Position numbers and translations under genes: made by a program
Shown here: positions 37,544 through 45,339 of the stretch, piece after piece
Layout of the letters: each line of letters begins with the position of its first letter
Numbering within the stretch: position 1 is the first letter of the stretch
Notes under the pieces: model-generated
What the model was told of the DNA's origin: nothing
Seen by the model: only the letters and a program-made list of their open reading frames with translations
The model's database searches: none
DNA from: Pseudomonadota bacterium
GTDB lineage: Bacteria > Pseudomonadota > Alphaproteobacteria > Kiloniellales > JACOMY01
NCBI GenBank assembly: GCA_029781795.1
Contig: JAKOWB010000194.1
Coordinates: 1-64,000 of the forward strand
Direction of reading: 5' to 3'
DNA length: 64,000 nt

Positions 37544-38416
37544 ATGTCCATCGCCAGCATCCTGACCGTGCTGTCCGGCGAGGAGGGCAGCCAGGGCGCA
37601 CTGAAGACCGCCGTCACCCTGGGCCAGACCTGGGGCGCGCGCGTCGTCGCGCTGCATGTCGCGGTCGATCCCGAACGCTCGATCCCGCTGCTCGGCGAAG
37701 GCATGACGGCGGCGATGATCACCGACCTTACCGCCAGCCTGGAGGCCGAGGCGCAGCGCAGCAGCAAGGCGGCGGAGGCGATCTTCACGGCGGTCTGCCG
37801 CGATGCGGGACGCCCCGTGGTGGCCGCCGACAGCGCGCCGCAGGCGGGGCAGTTCGTCACCATCTTCGACAGCCGCAAGGGTGACGAGGCGCAGATCGTG
37901 GCCGAGGAAGGGCGCCTGCACGACCTCATCATCGTGCCGCGCGGCAACGACGAGGACGGCGCTTCCGGGCCGACCCTGGAGGCTGCGCTGTTCCAGACCG
38001 GCCGACCCGTCCTGATCCCGCCGAAGGGCGGCTACGAGATGGTGCCGCAGCGTGTCGCCGTGGCCTGGAACGGCAGCCGCGAGGCGGCGCGGGCGGTGGC
38101 CGACGCGCTGCCGATCCTGAAGCACGCGCGCCAGCTCTCGATCCTCAGCGGCGAGGGCCGCGACGATCCTGCCATCGCCTATCCCAGCGTGCTGGCCCGC
38201 TACCTCGCCTGCCATGGCATCAACGCGCAGACCTGGCGCTTCCAGCCCGACGACTGGCCGGTATCGCAGTCGCTGGTGAACGAGGCGAAGAAGGCCGGCG
38301 CGGCGCTGCTGGTGATGGGTGCCTATGGCCACAGCCGCCTGCGCGAGCTGGTTCTGGGCGGTGCCACGCGCGCCGCGCTGCGCTCGGGCGAACTCGGCCT
38401 CTTCATGTCGCACTGA
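37544..38416 (+). CDS. Universal stress protein, two UspA domains
   Basis: A 290-residue protein with two UspA-like halves. The second ends in VMGAYGHSRLRELVLGG, close to the G-x2-G-x9-G ATP-binding motif. The first half is degenerate, with the LIIVPRGN strand but no full motif. Two-domain Usps act in survival under stress, including low oxygen. The ATG follows a strong GGAGGAAGCC Shine-Dalgarno sequence. An FNR-like box lies upstream, and a conserved hypothetical gene follows after 8 bp. Confidence 0.9.
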   Translation: MSIASILTVLSGEEGSQGALKTAVTLGQTWGARVVALHVAVDPERSIPLLGEGMTAAMITDLTASLEAEAQRSSKAAEAIFTAVCRDAGRPVVAADSAPQAGQFVTIFDSRKGDEAQIVAEEGRLHDLIIVPRGNDEDGASGPTLEAALFQTGRPVLIPPKGGYEMVPQRVAVAWNGSREAARAVADALPILKHARQLSILSGEGRDDPAIAYPSVLARYLACHGINAQTWRFQPDDWPVSQSLVNEAKKAGAALLVMGAYGHSRLRELVLGGATRAALRSGELGLFMSH

Positions 38417-38424
38417 GGGATGCC

Positions 38425-38793
38425 ATGACGCTGTCGCACATCCGTCTGGAACTGGCACGGGACCACGACTTTCCCGAGGGCAGCAGCCGCCACGGCTACG
38501 AGCTGACGGCGCCGCTCGACGCCTCGGGCCACTTGGACGCCGCCGCCTGGCGCGATGCCAAGGCGCGTTGCCGGGTGCGGCGCTTCTGGCCCGGCGAGGA
38601 CGACGAGATCGGCCACCTCCGGCACCACGGCACGGCCTGGGCCTTCCACTACGACGTGGCGGGCGACGCCGATACGGACGAGACCGGCTACCGCCTGTCG
38701 AGCCACGTCTTCCGTGTCGGCGAGTACGTCTCGATCCGCGAGCAGGATGGCACCCTCAGGACCTTCCGCGTCGCCAGCGTGCGGCCGGCTTGA
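38425..38793 (+). CDS. Conserved small protein of unknown function
   Basis: A 122-residue soluble protein. It has a regular, conserved-looking pattern (IRLELARDHDFPEGSSRHGY, CRVRRFWPGE, HHGTAWAFHYDV, VGEYVSIRE, LRTFRVASVRP) that I recall from unnamed alphaproteobacterial proteins, but no domain can be named. The many His, Asp and Glu residues and a C-terminal beta-rich part (FRVGEYVSIREQDGTLRTFRV) suggest a small barrel. GAGGG lies 6 bp before the ATG. The gene is 8 bp behind a universal stress gene and probably shares its low-oxygen control. Confidence 0.7.
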   Translation: MTLSHIRLELARDHDFPEGSSRHGYELTAPLDASGHLDAAAWRDAKARCRVRRFWPGEDDEIGHLRHHGTAWAFHYDVAGDADTDETGYRLSSHVFRVGEYVSIREQDGTLRTFRVASVRPA

Positions 38794-38906
38794 GCGACCG
38801 ATCACCCTTCTGCTCGTCTTGACTCGCGGTAGGGCGTGCCTGGACACTCCCGGGGCTGCGGCGGCCTGTCGCAGGCGCTACCGAAAATCATAAGGGAGAC
38901 AAGCAG

Positions 38907-39947
38907 ATGAAGCTTACGAGACGCCATGCGCTCGGCGCAGCGACGGCTTTGGCAGGAACCGTGGCTCTGGGCCGCTTCTCTCGCCCTGTCCAGGCGGCGG
39001 GCGTGACCGAGTTCCACATGATCGAGGCCGGCGGTGCGTCCGGTGATTCGATCGAGGCTGGCTATATCGCCCCCTTCACCAAGAAGAGCGGGATCAAGGT
39101 CATCCGCGAGAGCCCCTCGGGCTTCGGCAAGCTGCGCGCCATGGTCGAGGCCAAGGCGGTGACCGCCCCGCTGATCGAGCTCGGCAGCGCCGAGCTGGAG
39201 CAGGGCTTGGCCCTGGATCTGGTCGAGAAGCTCGACTGGGCGGCGATCAATCCCGACCCGATCTATCCCGAGGCGCAGCACGAGTACGGCTTCGGCTATC
39301 AGTACTATTCGACCATCATGGCCTGGCGCGAGGGCCTGCCGTCGCCCACGAACTGGGTCGAGTTCTTCGATGCCGGCAAGTTCCCGGGCAAGCGGGCGCT
39401 GCCGGACTATCCTTCCTTCGTGCTGCCGATGGCCGCCATGGCCGCCGGCGTCGCGCCCGAGAACCTCTATCCGCTCGACCTCGACAAGGCCCTCGGCTTC
39501 CTCGACAGCGTCAAGGACCACATCTCGGTCTGGTGGCAGGCGGGGGCACAGCCGCCGCAGCTGCTGAAGGACCAGGAGGTCGACTATGCCATCGCCTGGT
39601 CCGGGCGCGTTGCCGGCCAGCCGGGCATCGTCTCCTCCTTCGCGCAGGGACAGCTCGACCTTGCCTTCTTCAGCGTGCCCAAGGGCGCCAACCCGGACGA
39701 GAAGGCAGCGGCCATGGGCCTGCTGCACGAGATGAGCGTGGCCGCGAACCAGGCCGTCGCCGCCGGGGTGATCTCCTACACCGGGCCCAGCACGACACTG
39801 GACGCGCTGCTGCCGCAGGATCGCCTGGGCGAGTATCCGACCACCGAGGAGAACCGCAAGCAGCAGGTGCTGTTGAACGGACGCTGGTGGTACGAGAACG
39901 CCGAGCTGGTCGAGCAGCGCTGGCAGGAGTTCAAGCTCTCGCTCTAG
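38907..39947 (+). CDS. Orphan polyamine-type ABC solute-binding protein (Tat-exported)
   Basis: A 346-residue periplasmic binding protein related to PotD/PotF. The N-terminus has a twin-arginine motif (LTRRHALGAATALAG) and a hydrophobic core, so it may be exported by Tat. The binding-protein pattern includes VSVWWQAGAQPPQLL-like ISVWWQAGAQPP, shared with the PotD-like protein at 44199. No permease or ATPase lies beside it; a strong terminator follows, so it is a single-gene unit. It may serve the importer at 42030-46422. GGGAG lies 9 bp before the ATG. Confidence 0.87.
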   Translation: MKLTRRHALGAATALAGTVALGRFSRPVQAAGVTEFHMIEAGGASGDSIEAGYIAPFTKKSGIKVIRESPSGFGKLRAMVEAKAVTAPLIELGSAELEQGLALDLVEKLDWAAINPDPIYPEAQHEYGFGYQYYSTIMAWREGLPSPTNWVEFFDAGKFPGKRALPDYPSFVLPMAAMAAGVAPENLYPLDLDKALGFLDSVKDHISVWWQAGAQPPQLLKDQEVDYAIAWSGRVAGQPGIVSSFAQGQLDLAFFSVPKGANPDEKAAAMGLLHEMSVAANQAVAAGVISYTGPSTTLDALLPQDRLGEYPTTEENRKQQVLLNGRWWYENAELVEQRWQEFKLSL

Positions 39948-39970
39948 TCACGGCCAAGGCAGGAACCTTG

Positions 39971-40006
39971 ACGGGCGGCGACGTGATGTCGCCGCCCGTT
40001 TGCCTT
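39971..40006 (+). terminator. Rho-independent terminator
   Basis: A 12-bp perfect stem ACGGGCGGCGAC/GTCGCCGCCCGT (39971-39999) with a 5-nt loop, followed by TTTGCCTT, ends the orphan binding-protein gene 23 bp past its stop. This is one of the clearest terminators in the window. Confidence 0.8.
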
Positions 40007-40035
40007 CGAGGGTCCCGACCCCTATCGTCCGCGCC

Positions 40036-40788
40036 ATGACCGCTCCCGCAGTGAAGATCCGCCCGTCCGTGGTGCTGACCGGCGCCAGCCGCGGCATTGG
40101 CCATGCCACGGTGAAGCGCTTCGCCGACGAGGGCTGGCGCGTCATCACCTGCTCGCGCGAGGCCATTCCCGACGACTGCCGGCGTGACGACAACTGGACC
40201 CACCACATCGTCGCCGACCTGGCCGACCCGGCCAGCCTCGCCGACTTCGTCGCCCAGGCCAATGCAATCCTGGGCGAGGGGCCGCTGGCGGCGCTGGTGA
40301 ACAACGCCGCGGTCTCGCCCAAGACGCCCTTCAAGGAGCGCCTCGGCATCCTCAACGGCGACCTCGACCTCTGGCGCTGGGTCTTCGAGCTGAACTTCTT
40401 CGCGCCGCTGGCGCTGTCGCGTGGCCTCGCCGTGCCGCTGGGACGGGCCAAGGGGACGATCGTCAACATCACCTCGATCGCCGGCCACGCCATACATCCC
40501 TTCGCCGGCTCGGCCTACTCGACCTCCAAGGCGGCGCTCTCGGCCCTGACCCGCGAGATGGCGGTGGAGTTCGCCGAACTCGGCGTGCGCGTCAACGCGG
40601 TGGCGCCCGGCGAGATCGAGACGGCGATGATCGGGCCGGAGTACGAGAGCCTGATCCCGCGCATCCCGCTGCACCGCATGGGCAAGCCGGAGGAGGTGGC
40701 AGCCGCCGTCTTCCGCCTCTGCACGCCCGACTTCGGCTACGTCACCGGCACCGAGATCTTCGTCACCGGCGGCCAGCACCTTTTCTAG
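40036..40788 (+). CDS. Short-chain dehydrogenase/reductase (SDR)
   Basis: A 250-residue classical SDR. The cofactor motif is VLTGASRGIGHATV, NNAA follows at LAALVNNAAVS, and the catalytic triad is in the serine of NITSIAG with YSTSKAAL (Y-x3-K). It probably oxidises an alcohol or reduces a ketone with NAD(P)(H). The ATG at 40036 is chosen as the first family-like start. The 3' end overlaps the convergent TIGR02466-type gene by 26 bp. Confidence 0.92.
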   Translation: MTAPAVKIRPSVVLTGASRGIGHATVKRFADEGWRVITCSREAIPDDCRRDDNWTHHIVADLADPASLADFVAQANAILGEGPLAALVNNAAVSPKTPFKERLGILNGDLDLWRWVFELNFFAPLALSRGLAVPLGRAKGTIVNITSIAGHAIHPFAGSAYSTSKAALSALTREMAVEFAELGVRVNAVAPGEIETAMIGPEYESLIPRIPLHRMGKPEEVAAAVFRLCTPDFGYVTGTEIFVTGGQHLF

Positions 40789-41443
40789 CGCCTGCCTCGT
40801 CGCCCCAGCGGTAGTTGAAGCTGACCGAGATGCGCTCCGACGCGCCGGCGGTCAACGGCACCTCGTGGCGCAGCCAGGATTCCCACAGCAGCAGCTCGCC
40901 GGGCCGGGCCTTCAGGTAGACGAAGGGGCGCAGCTCCTGCGGCGCCGAGGTTCTGCGCGGCGGCGCGGCCATGAAGCCGCTGCTGCGCGGATCCTCGAAG
41001 CGCAGCGCCGCCGCGCCGGGCGGCAGGGCGACGTAATAAGTGCCCGAGATGACACTGTGGGGATGGATGTGCCCGCTGTGGAAGCCGCCCGGCGGCAGGA
41101 CGTTGATCCACAGCGAGTCCAGCGCCAGCGGCCGCTGGCCGAGGTCGAAGGCGAGCTGCCGGGCGAAGCGCAGGGCGTGTCGGTCCAGCTCCTTCGCCAG
41201 GCGCGCGAAGGCGGGATAGCGCCAGGCAAGGTCGTCCAGCGAGGCGTGCGAGGTATAGCCGGGATAGCCGTGGCGCCGGCACCAGCGCTGCCCCGCCAGG
41301 TCGTCCTCGGCGGTCGCGCGGCAGGCGGCCTCGAGTTCGGGATTGAGGCGCGCGAAGAGACGGCCGTCGAGAGCCGCCTGATAGACCGGGGTGACGAAGA
41401 GGCGGTGCAGGGCCCCCGCCGCGGGCGCCCCTTTAGCCGGCAT
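40763..41443 (-). CDS. TIGR02466-family Fe(II)/2-oxoglutarate oxygenase-like protein
   Basis: A 226-residue protein. The family core is visible as SLWINVLPPGGFHSGHIHPHS followed by VISGTYYV; H125 or H127 supplies the first iron ligand. A distal histidine (H193, WLRHEVPLTAG) and R204 complete the site. It is a predicted oxygenase of unknown substrate. It overlaps the upstream regulator gene by 1 bp (TGATG), so the two are cotranslated. Its 3' end overlaps the SDR gene by 26 bp. Confidence 0.8.
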   Translation of the reverse strand: MPAKGAPAAGALHRLFVTPVYQAALDGRLFARLNPELEAACRATAEDDLAGQRWCRRHGYPGYTSHASLDDLAWRYPAFARLAKELDRHALRFARQLAFDLGQRPLALDSLWINVLPPGGFHSGHIHPHSVISGTYYVALPPGAAALRFEDPRSSGFMAAPPRRTSAPQELRPFVYLKARPGELLLWESWLRHEVPLTAGASERISVSFNYRWGDEAGARKGAGRR

Positions 41444-41964
41444 CAGGCGAGGCGGCGCTGCAGGTCCTGCGCCCAGGCGAGCTGGCGCTCCGCCTTCTCC
41501 AGCTCCATGCCGAGCCAGCCGCCGAAGGGCAGGGCCTCGGCCGGCGAACGCTCCTTGAGCTCGAGCAGACGGGCGAGGGCGCGCTGGAAGACCTCGGCGA
41601 TCATCTCGGCCTGCAGGCGCTGCTCCGCCGCCGGCAGCAGCGGCAGGAAGCGTACCTTGAGCGCCAGGATCAGCTTCGAGACGTCGCTGGTCGGCGCCCT
41701 GAGGTTGGCAGACAGCAGGCGCAGCAGCTCCAGCCGGCCGCGCTCGGTCAGCGCCAGCCCGGCGCCGCCGCCCTCCACCAGGCCTTCGATCTTCAGCAGC
41801 TCCAGCGGCGGGGCCATGAGGTCGAGCGAGGGCCCGACCACGAGCTGCAGGAACTCGCGCACGCCCTGGGCCAGGTCGGCGTAGCTCCGCGGCCGCTCGG
41901 CCAGCAGGCCCAGCGCCAGCAGGCGGATCGCCTCGCTCGGGATCAGGGTGTTGTCGCGGTACAT
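41443..41964 (-). CDS. Winged-helix (PadR-like) regulator candidate
   Basis: A 173-residue helical protein. The N-terminal 70 residues (SEAIRLLALGLLAERPRSYADLAQGV, LLKIEGLVEGG...LTERGRLELLRL) look like a PadR/MarR-type winged helix, and the rest is helical, as in PadR effector domains. Family assignment is tentative. The gene lies directly upstream of the TIGR02466-type gene (TGATG). A promoter is so close to the ATG that the mRNA may be leaderless, and a 17-bp palindrome sits just upstream of that promoter. Confidence 0.55.
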   Translation of the reverse strand: MYRDNTLIPSEAIRLLALGLLAERPRSYADLAQGVREFLQLVVGPSLDLMAPPLELLKIEGLVEGGGAGLALTERGRLELLRLLSANLRAPTSDVSKLILALKVRFLPLLPAAEQRLQAEMIAEVFQRALARLLELKERSPAEALPFGGWLGMELEKAERQLAWAQDLQRRLA

Positions 41965-41970
41965 GGTCTA

Positions 41971-41999
41971 GCTATAGCGCCCTCGGCCGCGCCGGTCCA
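41971..41999 (-). promoter_or_regulatory. Candidate promoter giving a leaderless regulator mRNA
   Basis: On the minus strand TGGACC (41994-41999), a 17-bp spacer and TATAGC (41971-41976); the ATG of the regulator follows only 6 bp after the -10. Transcription would start at or near the A of the ATG, and no Shine-Dalgarno sequence is present. Confidence 0.4.
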
Positions 42000-42005
42000 G
42001 AGAGT

Positions 42006-42022
42006 TTGCGAACGATTCGCAA
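42006..42022. promoter_or_regulatory. 17-bp palindrome, likely operator
   Basis: TTGCGAA-CGA-TTCGCAA is a perfect 7-bp inverted repeat located 7 bp upstream of the candidate -35 of the winged-helix gene and 7 bp past the end of the permease gene at 42030. It fits an autoregulatory operator; a terminator for the transporter operon is less likely since no T-tract follows. Confidence 0.45.
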
Positions 42023-42029
42023 CATATCG

Positions 42030-42857
42030 TCACGGCTTGATCCCGCGCAGCCGTGCCGAGCGCCGGCGCAGCAGTTCGACCGTGGTCAGCATGGTCACGG
42101 CGAAGAGGATCAGCAGCGTTGCCGCCGCGGTGATGGTCGGGCTGATCATCTCGCGGATGCCGCTGAACATCTGCTTCGGCAGGGTGCGCTGCTCCGGACT
42201 GGCGATGAAGAGCACCACCACCACTTCGTCGAAGGAGGTGACGAAGGCGAAGAGGCTGCCCGACACGATGCCGGGCAGGATCAGCGGCAGCGTCACCTTG
42301 CGGAAGGTATGGATCGGCGTGGCGCCCATCGAGGCCGCCGCGCGCGTCAGGCCGTGGTCGTAGCCGCTGAGCGTCGCGGTCACGGTGATGACGACGAAGG
42401 GCGTCGCCAGAACGGTGTGCGCCATGACCAGGCCCAGCGTGGTGTTCAGCACGCCGACGACCGAGAAGAAGAAGAACATGGCGACGGCGGTGATGATCAC
42501 CGGCACGATCATCGGCGAGATCAGTACCGACATGACCAGCGCCTTGCCGGGAAAGTTCGCCCGGCTGAGGCCCAGCGCCGCCAGCGTGCCAAGCACGGTC
42601 GAGGCGCAGGTCGCCAGCGAGGCGACGATGATCGACATCTCCAGCGCGCTGGTCCAGCGCTCGCTGGTGAAGAAGTCCTCGTACCAGCGCCACGACAGTC
42701 CCGGCATGGGATAGCTGAAGTAGGGCTCGGAGTTGAAGGACAGCGGCATGATCACCAGGATCGGCGCGATCAGGAAGATCAGCACCAGGGCGGAGAAGAC
42801 CCAGAGGCCGTAGCGGCTCCAGGTCTCGGTGCGGGTCTCGGCGGCGGCGCGTGCCAT
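42030..42857 (-). CDS. Polyamine-type ABC transporter permease (PotC-like)
   Basis: A 275-residue inner-membrane permease with six hydrophobic helices. The cytoplasmic EAA-like loop is LTRAAASMGATPIHTFRKVTLPLILPGI. It pairs with the PotB-like permease, whose gene ends 3 bp upstream. It is the last gene of the importer unit potD-potB-potC. Substrate is probably a polyamine or related cation, by similarity only. Confidence 0.92.
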   Translation of the reverse strand: MARAAAETRTETWSRYGLWVFSALVLIFLIAPILVIMPLSFNSEPYFSYPMPGLSWRWYEDFFTSERWTSALEMSIIVASLATCASTVLGTLAALGLSRANFPGKALVMSVLISPMIVPVIITAVAMFFFFSVVGVLNTTLGLVMAHTVLATPFVVITVTATLSGYDHGLTRAAASMGATPIHTFRKVTLPLILPGIVSGSLFAFVTSFDEVVVVLFIASPEQRTLPKQMFSGIREMISPTITAAATLLILFAVTMLTTVELLRRRSARLRGIKP

Positions 42858-42860
42858 GGC

Positions 42861-44120
42861 TCAGCCCAGCTTCACTTTGTCGATGCCGACGAGGCGGTTG
42901 TAGATGAAGAACAGCACCATGGTGGCACTGAGCAGGATGGCACCCATGGCCGAGGCCTTGCCCCAGTTGCTCTCGCGGTTCATCGCCTCGGCGATCAGGC
43001 CCGAGATCATCTGGTCCGACGGCCCGCCGACCAGCGCCGGCGTGATGTAGTAGCCAAGGCAGAGGATGAAGGTCAGCAGGCAGCCGGCCGCGATGCCGGG
43101 CAGGGTCTGCGGCATGTAGATGCGGCGGAAGGCATAGACCGGCCCGGCGCCAAGCGAGCGCGCGGCGCGCATGTAGGCCGGCGGGATGCCCTTCATGACG
43201 CTGTAGATCGGCAGCAGCGTGAAGGGCAACTGGATGTGCGTCATGGCGATGATGGTGCCGGCGCGGCTGAAGATGAGCTTCAACGGCTCCTCGCTGAGGC
43301 CGAGGCTCATGATCGCGCTGTTCACCGCGCCGTTGTCCTGCAGCAGCACGAACCAGGCGGTCGTGCGCACCAGCAGCGAAGTCCAGAAGGGCAGCAGCAC
43401 CAGGATCATCAGCAGGTTGGCAAAGCGCGTCGGCATGTTGGCCAGCAGGTAGGCCAGCGGATAGCCGAGCAGCAACGTCATCAGGGTGACGGTCAGGCTG
43501 ATCGACATGGTGCGGATCAGCACGTCGACGTAGACCCGGCGCTCCGGCGCGACGCCGACGATATCGCCGTCGGCGTTCTGCTCCAGGTCCAGCACCTGCA
43601 GCAGATAGAAGGGCGTGAAGCGGCTGCCGTTGCGCTTGATGACGGCCCAGGTCTCGCGCTCGCCCCAGATCTTGTCGATGGCGATGACCTGGTCCTTGTA
43701 GGGCCCGGCCTCCAGCTTCTCGATCTTGCGGGCCGAGGCCAGGATCTTCGAGCGGATGCCCGAGATCTCGTAGTTCAGCCGCTTGCCGATCTGCGCGGTG
43801 TCGCGGTTGGCCTGCGCCGCCGTCAGGTCGGCCACCAGCGCCGCGAAGGCCGGCTCGTCGGGAATGTCCTGGCCGTTCCAGTCCTGCAGCGCCGCCGCGG
43901 TCAGCGGCATGAGGTCGTGGATGTCCGGGTCGTATACCGCGTTCCGCAGCATGTAGATGATCGGCAGGACGAAGCTGACCAGGATGAAGAGGAACAGCGG
44001 CAGCACCAGCGAGAAGGCCTTCAGCCTGCGCTTGCGCTCGACCTCGCGCAGGCGGCGCTTCAGCGCCTCGCCTTCGTAGACCGCGACCTCCGGAATCCGC
44101 TCCGCCGCTACGCTGGCCAT
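42861..44120 (-). CDS. Polyamine-type ABC transporter permease (PotB-like) with long periplasmic insert
   Basis: A 419-residue permease, about 120 residues longer than E. coli PotB. After the first helix (LVLPLFLFILVSFVLPIIYML) comes a mostly hydrophilic, charged stretch of roughly 140 residues with KRLNYEISGIRSKILASARKIEKLE, likely periplasmic and partly coiled. The remaining helices and the EAA loop (YMRAARSLGAGPVYAFRRIYMPQTLPGI) are standard. The ATG at 44120 (GAGAGG upstream) is preferred over a TTG ten codons earlier. Such inserts occur in some alphaproteobacterial relatives; the role is unknown. Confidence 0.9.
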   Translation of the reverse strand: MASVAAERIPEVAVYEGEALKRRLREVERKRRLKAFSLVLPLFLFILVSFVLPIIYMLRNAVYDPDIHDLMPLTAAALQDWNGQDIPDEPAFAALVADLTAAQANRDTAQIGKRLNYEISGIRSKILASARKIEKLEAGPYKDQVIAIDKIWGERETWAVIKRNGSRFTPFYLLQVLDLEQNADGDIVGVAPERRVYVDVLIRTMSISLTVTLMTLLLGYPLAYLLANMPTRFANLLMILVLLPFWTSLLVRTTAWFVLLQDNGAVNSAIMSLGLSEEPLKLIFSRAGTIIAMTHIQLPFTLLPIYSVMKGIPPAYMRAARSLGAGPVYAFRRIYMPQTLPGIAAGCLLTFILCLGYYITPALVGGPSDQMISGLIAEAMNRESNWGKASAMGAILLSATMVLFFIYNRLVGIDKVKLG

Positions 44121-44159
44121 CCGCCCCGACCTCTCACCCGACCGCTGCAAATAGGGGAC

Positions 44160-44187
44160 GGCGGACCGGCCTGTCGGCCGGCCCGCC
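44160..44187 (-). other. Intercistronic hairpin between potD-like and potB-like genes
   Basis: A 12-bp stem with one G-T pair (GGCGGGCCGGCC/GGCCGGTCCGCC, loop GACA on the minus strand) follows the binding-protein stop by 11 bp and has no T-run. Hairpins at this place often stabilise binding-protein mRNA or reduce read-through into permease genes. Confidence 0.5.
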
Positions 44188-44198
44188 GCGATCCATTG

Positions 44199-45248
44199 CT
44201 ACTGCGCCAGCCAGGCGTTGAAGCGCTCTCGCAGCTCCTCGCCGTGATCGGCCCAGAACTGCGGATCGGGCCCGAAGGCCGTGGTCAGGTTCTGCGGCGC
44301 CGAAGGCAGGTTCGGCAGCACGTCGGGGTTGACGTTCGCCGCCGCGTCACGGTTGGCCGGACCGTAGGAGATGTAGTTGGTCTGGTCGGCCATGCGCTCC
44401 GGATCGGAGGCGAAGGAGACGAACTTGTAGGCCTCGTCCAGGCGCGGCGTGCCGGCCGGGATCGCCCACCAGTCCCAGTCATAGGCCTGATGGTCCCACA
44501 TGATGGCGAAGTGCTTGCCCTCGCTCTTCACCGCGTTGTAGATGCGCCCGTTCCACGACGAGGTCATGACCACGACGCCGTCGGCCAGGAGCTGCGGCGG
44601 CTGCGCGCCGGCCTCCCACCAGACGACGTCCTTCTTGATGGTGTCCAGCTTCTTGAAGGCGCGGTCGACGCCCTCGGGCGTGGACAGCGTCTCGTAGACC
44701 TTTTCCATCGGCACGCCGTCGGCCAGCAGCGCCCACTCCAGGTTGACGAAGGGGTTCTTCTGCAGTGCCCGCTTGCCGGGGAACTTCTGCATGTCGAACA
44801 GGTCGGCGATGGTCTTCGGCCCGTCCGGCGTCTTGTCGGTGTCGTAGGCGATGACGGTGGAATAGAGGATGTTCGGCACCGCGCAGTCGGTGACGTCGCC
44901 GCCGATGAACTTGCTGCGGTCGAGGCCGAGCTTCGCCCAGTCGATCACCTCCAGAACGCCCTCGGCGCAACCGGCCAGCGCGGTCTGGGTGTCGACGTCG
45001 ATCACGTCCCAGGTGACCGACTTGGTCTCGACCATGGCGCGTATCTTGGCGATCTCGCCGTTGTACTCCTCCTCGGTCACCTTGGCGCCGGTCTCGGTGG
45101 CGTAGGGCTCGATGAAGGCCTTGCGCTGTGATTCCTGATAGGCGCCGCCCCAGGACACGATGGTGATATCGGCGGCGGCCGCCGCCGAGATTCCGATCAG
45201 GCTGATGGCGGCACCCGCCAGCAGCCCGGAAACGTAACGCTTAGCCAT
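44199..45248 (-). CDS. Polyamine-type ABC solute-binding protein (PotD-like)
   Basis: A 349-residue periplasmic binding protein with a Sec signal (MAKRYVSGLLAGAAISLIG...AAAA). Ligand-site-like segments are VSWGGAYQESQRKAF near the start, WEAGAQPPQLLADGVV and YDWDWWAIPAGTPR. It collects polyamine-like cations for the adjacent permeases. It follows the ATPase gene, but a strong terminator separates the two, so it may begin its own transcript. Confidence 0.92.
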   Translation of the reverse strand: MAKRYVSGLLAGAAISLIGISAAAAADITIVSWGGAYQESQRKAFIEPYATETGAKVTEEEYNGEIAKIRAMVETKSVTWDVIDVDTQTALAGCAEGVLEVIDWAKLGLDRSKFIGGDVTDCAVPNILYSTVIAYDTDKTPDGPKTIADLFDMQKFPGKRALQKNPFVNLEWALLADGVPMEKVYETLSTPEGVDRAFKKLDTIKKDVVWWEAGAQPPQLLADGVVVMTSSWNGRIYNAVKSEGKHFAIMWDHQAYDWDWWAIPAGTPRLDEAYKFVSFASDPERMADQTNYISYGPANRDAAANVNPDVLPNLPSAPQNLTTAFGPDPQFWADHGEELRERFNAWLAQ

Positions 45249-45290
45249 GTTCTTCTGCCTCCCGTTGTCTGCCGGCCTCCGCCGGCGGCC

Positions 45291-45334
45291 AAAAACAGAA
45301 CCCCGCGCGCCTTCCCAGCAGGCGCGCGTGGTTC
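45291..45334 (-). terminator. Rho-independent terminator between ATPase and binding-protein genes
   Basis: On the minus strand, GAACCACGCGCGCC pairs with GGCGCGCGGGGTTC (13 of 14 bp) across a 9-nt loop, then TGTTTTT. It lies directly after the potA-like stop (45340) and 43 bp before the binding-protein start. It would uncouple the ATPase from the rest of the importer, or act as an attenuator. Confidence 0.75.
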
Positions 45335-45339
45335 TTCCG

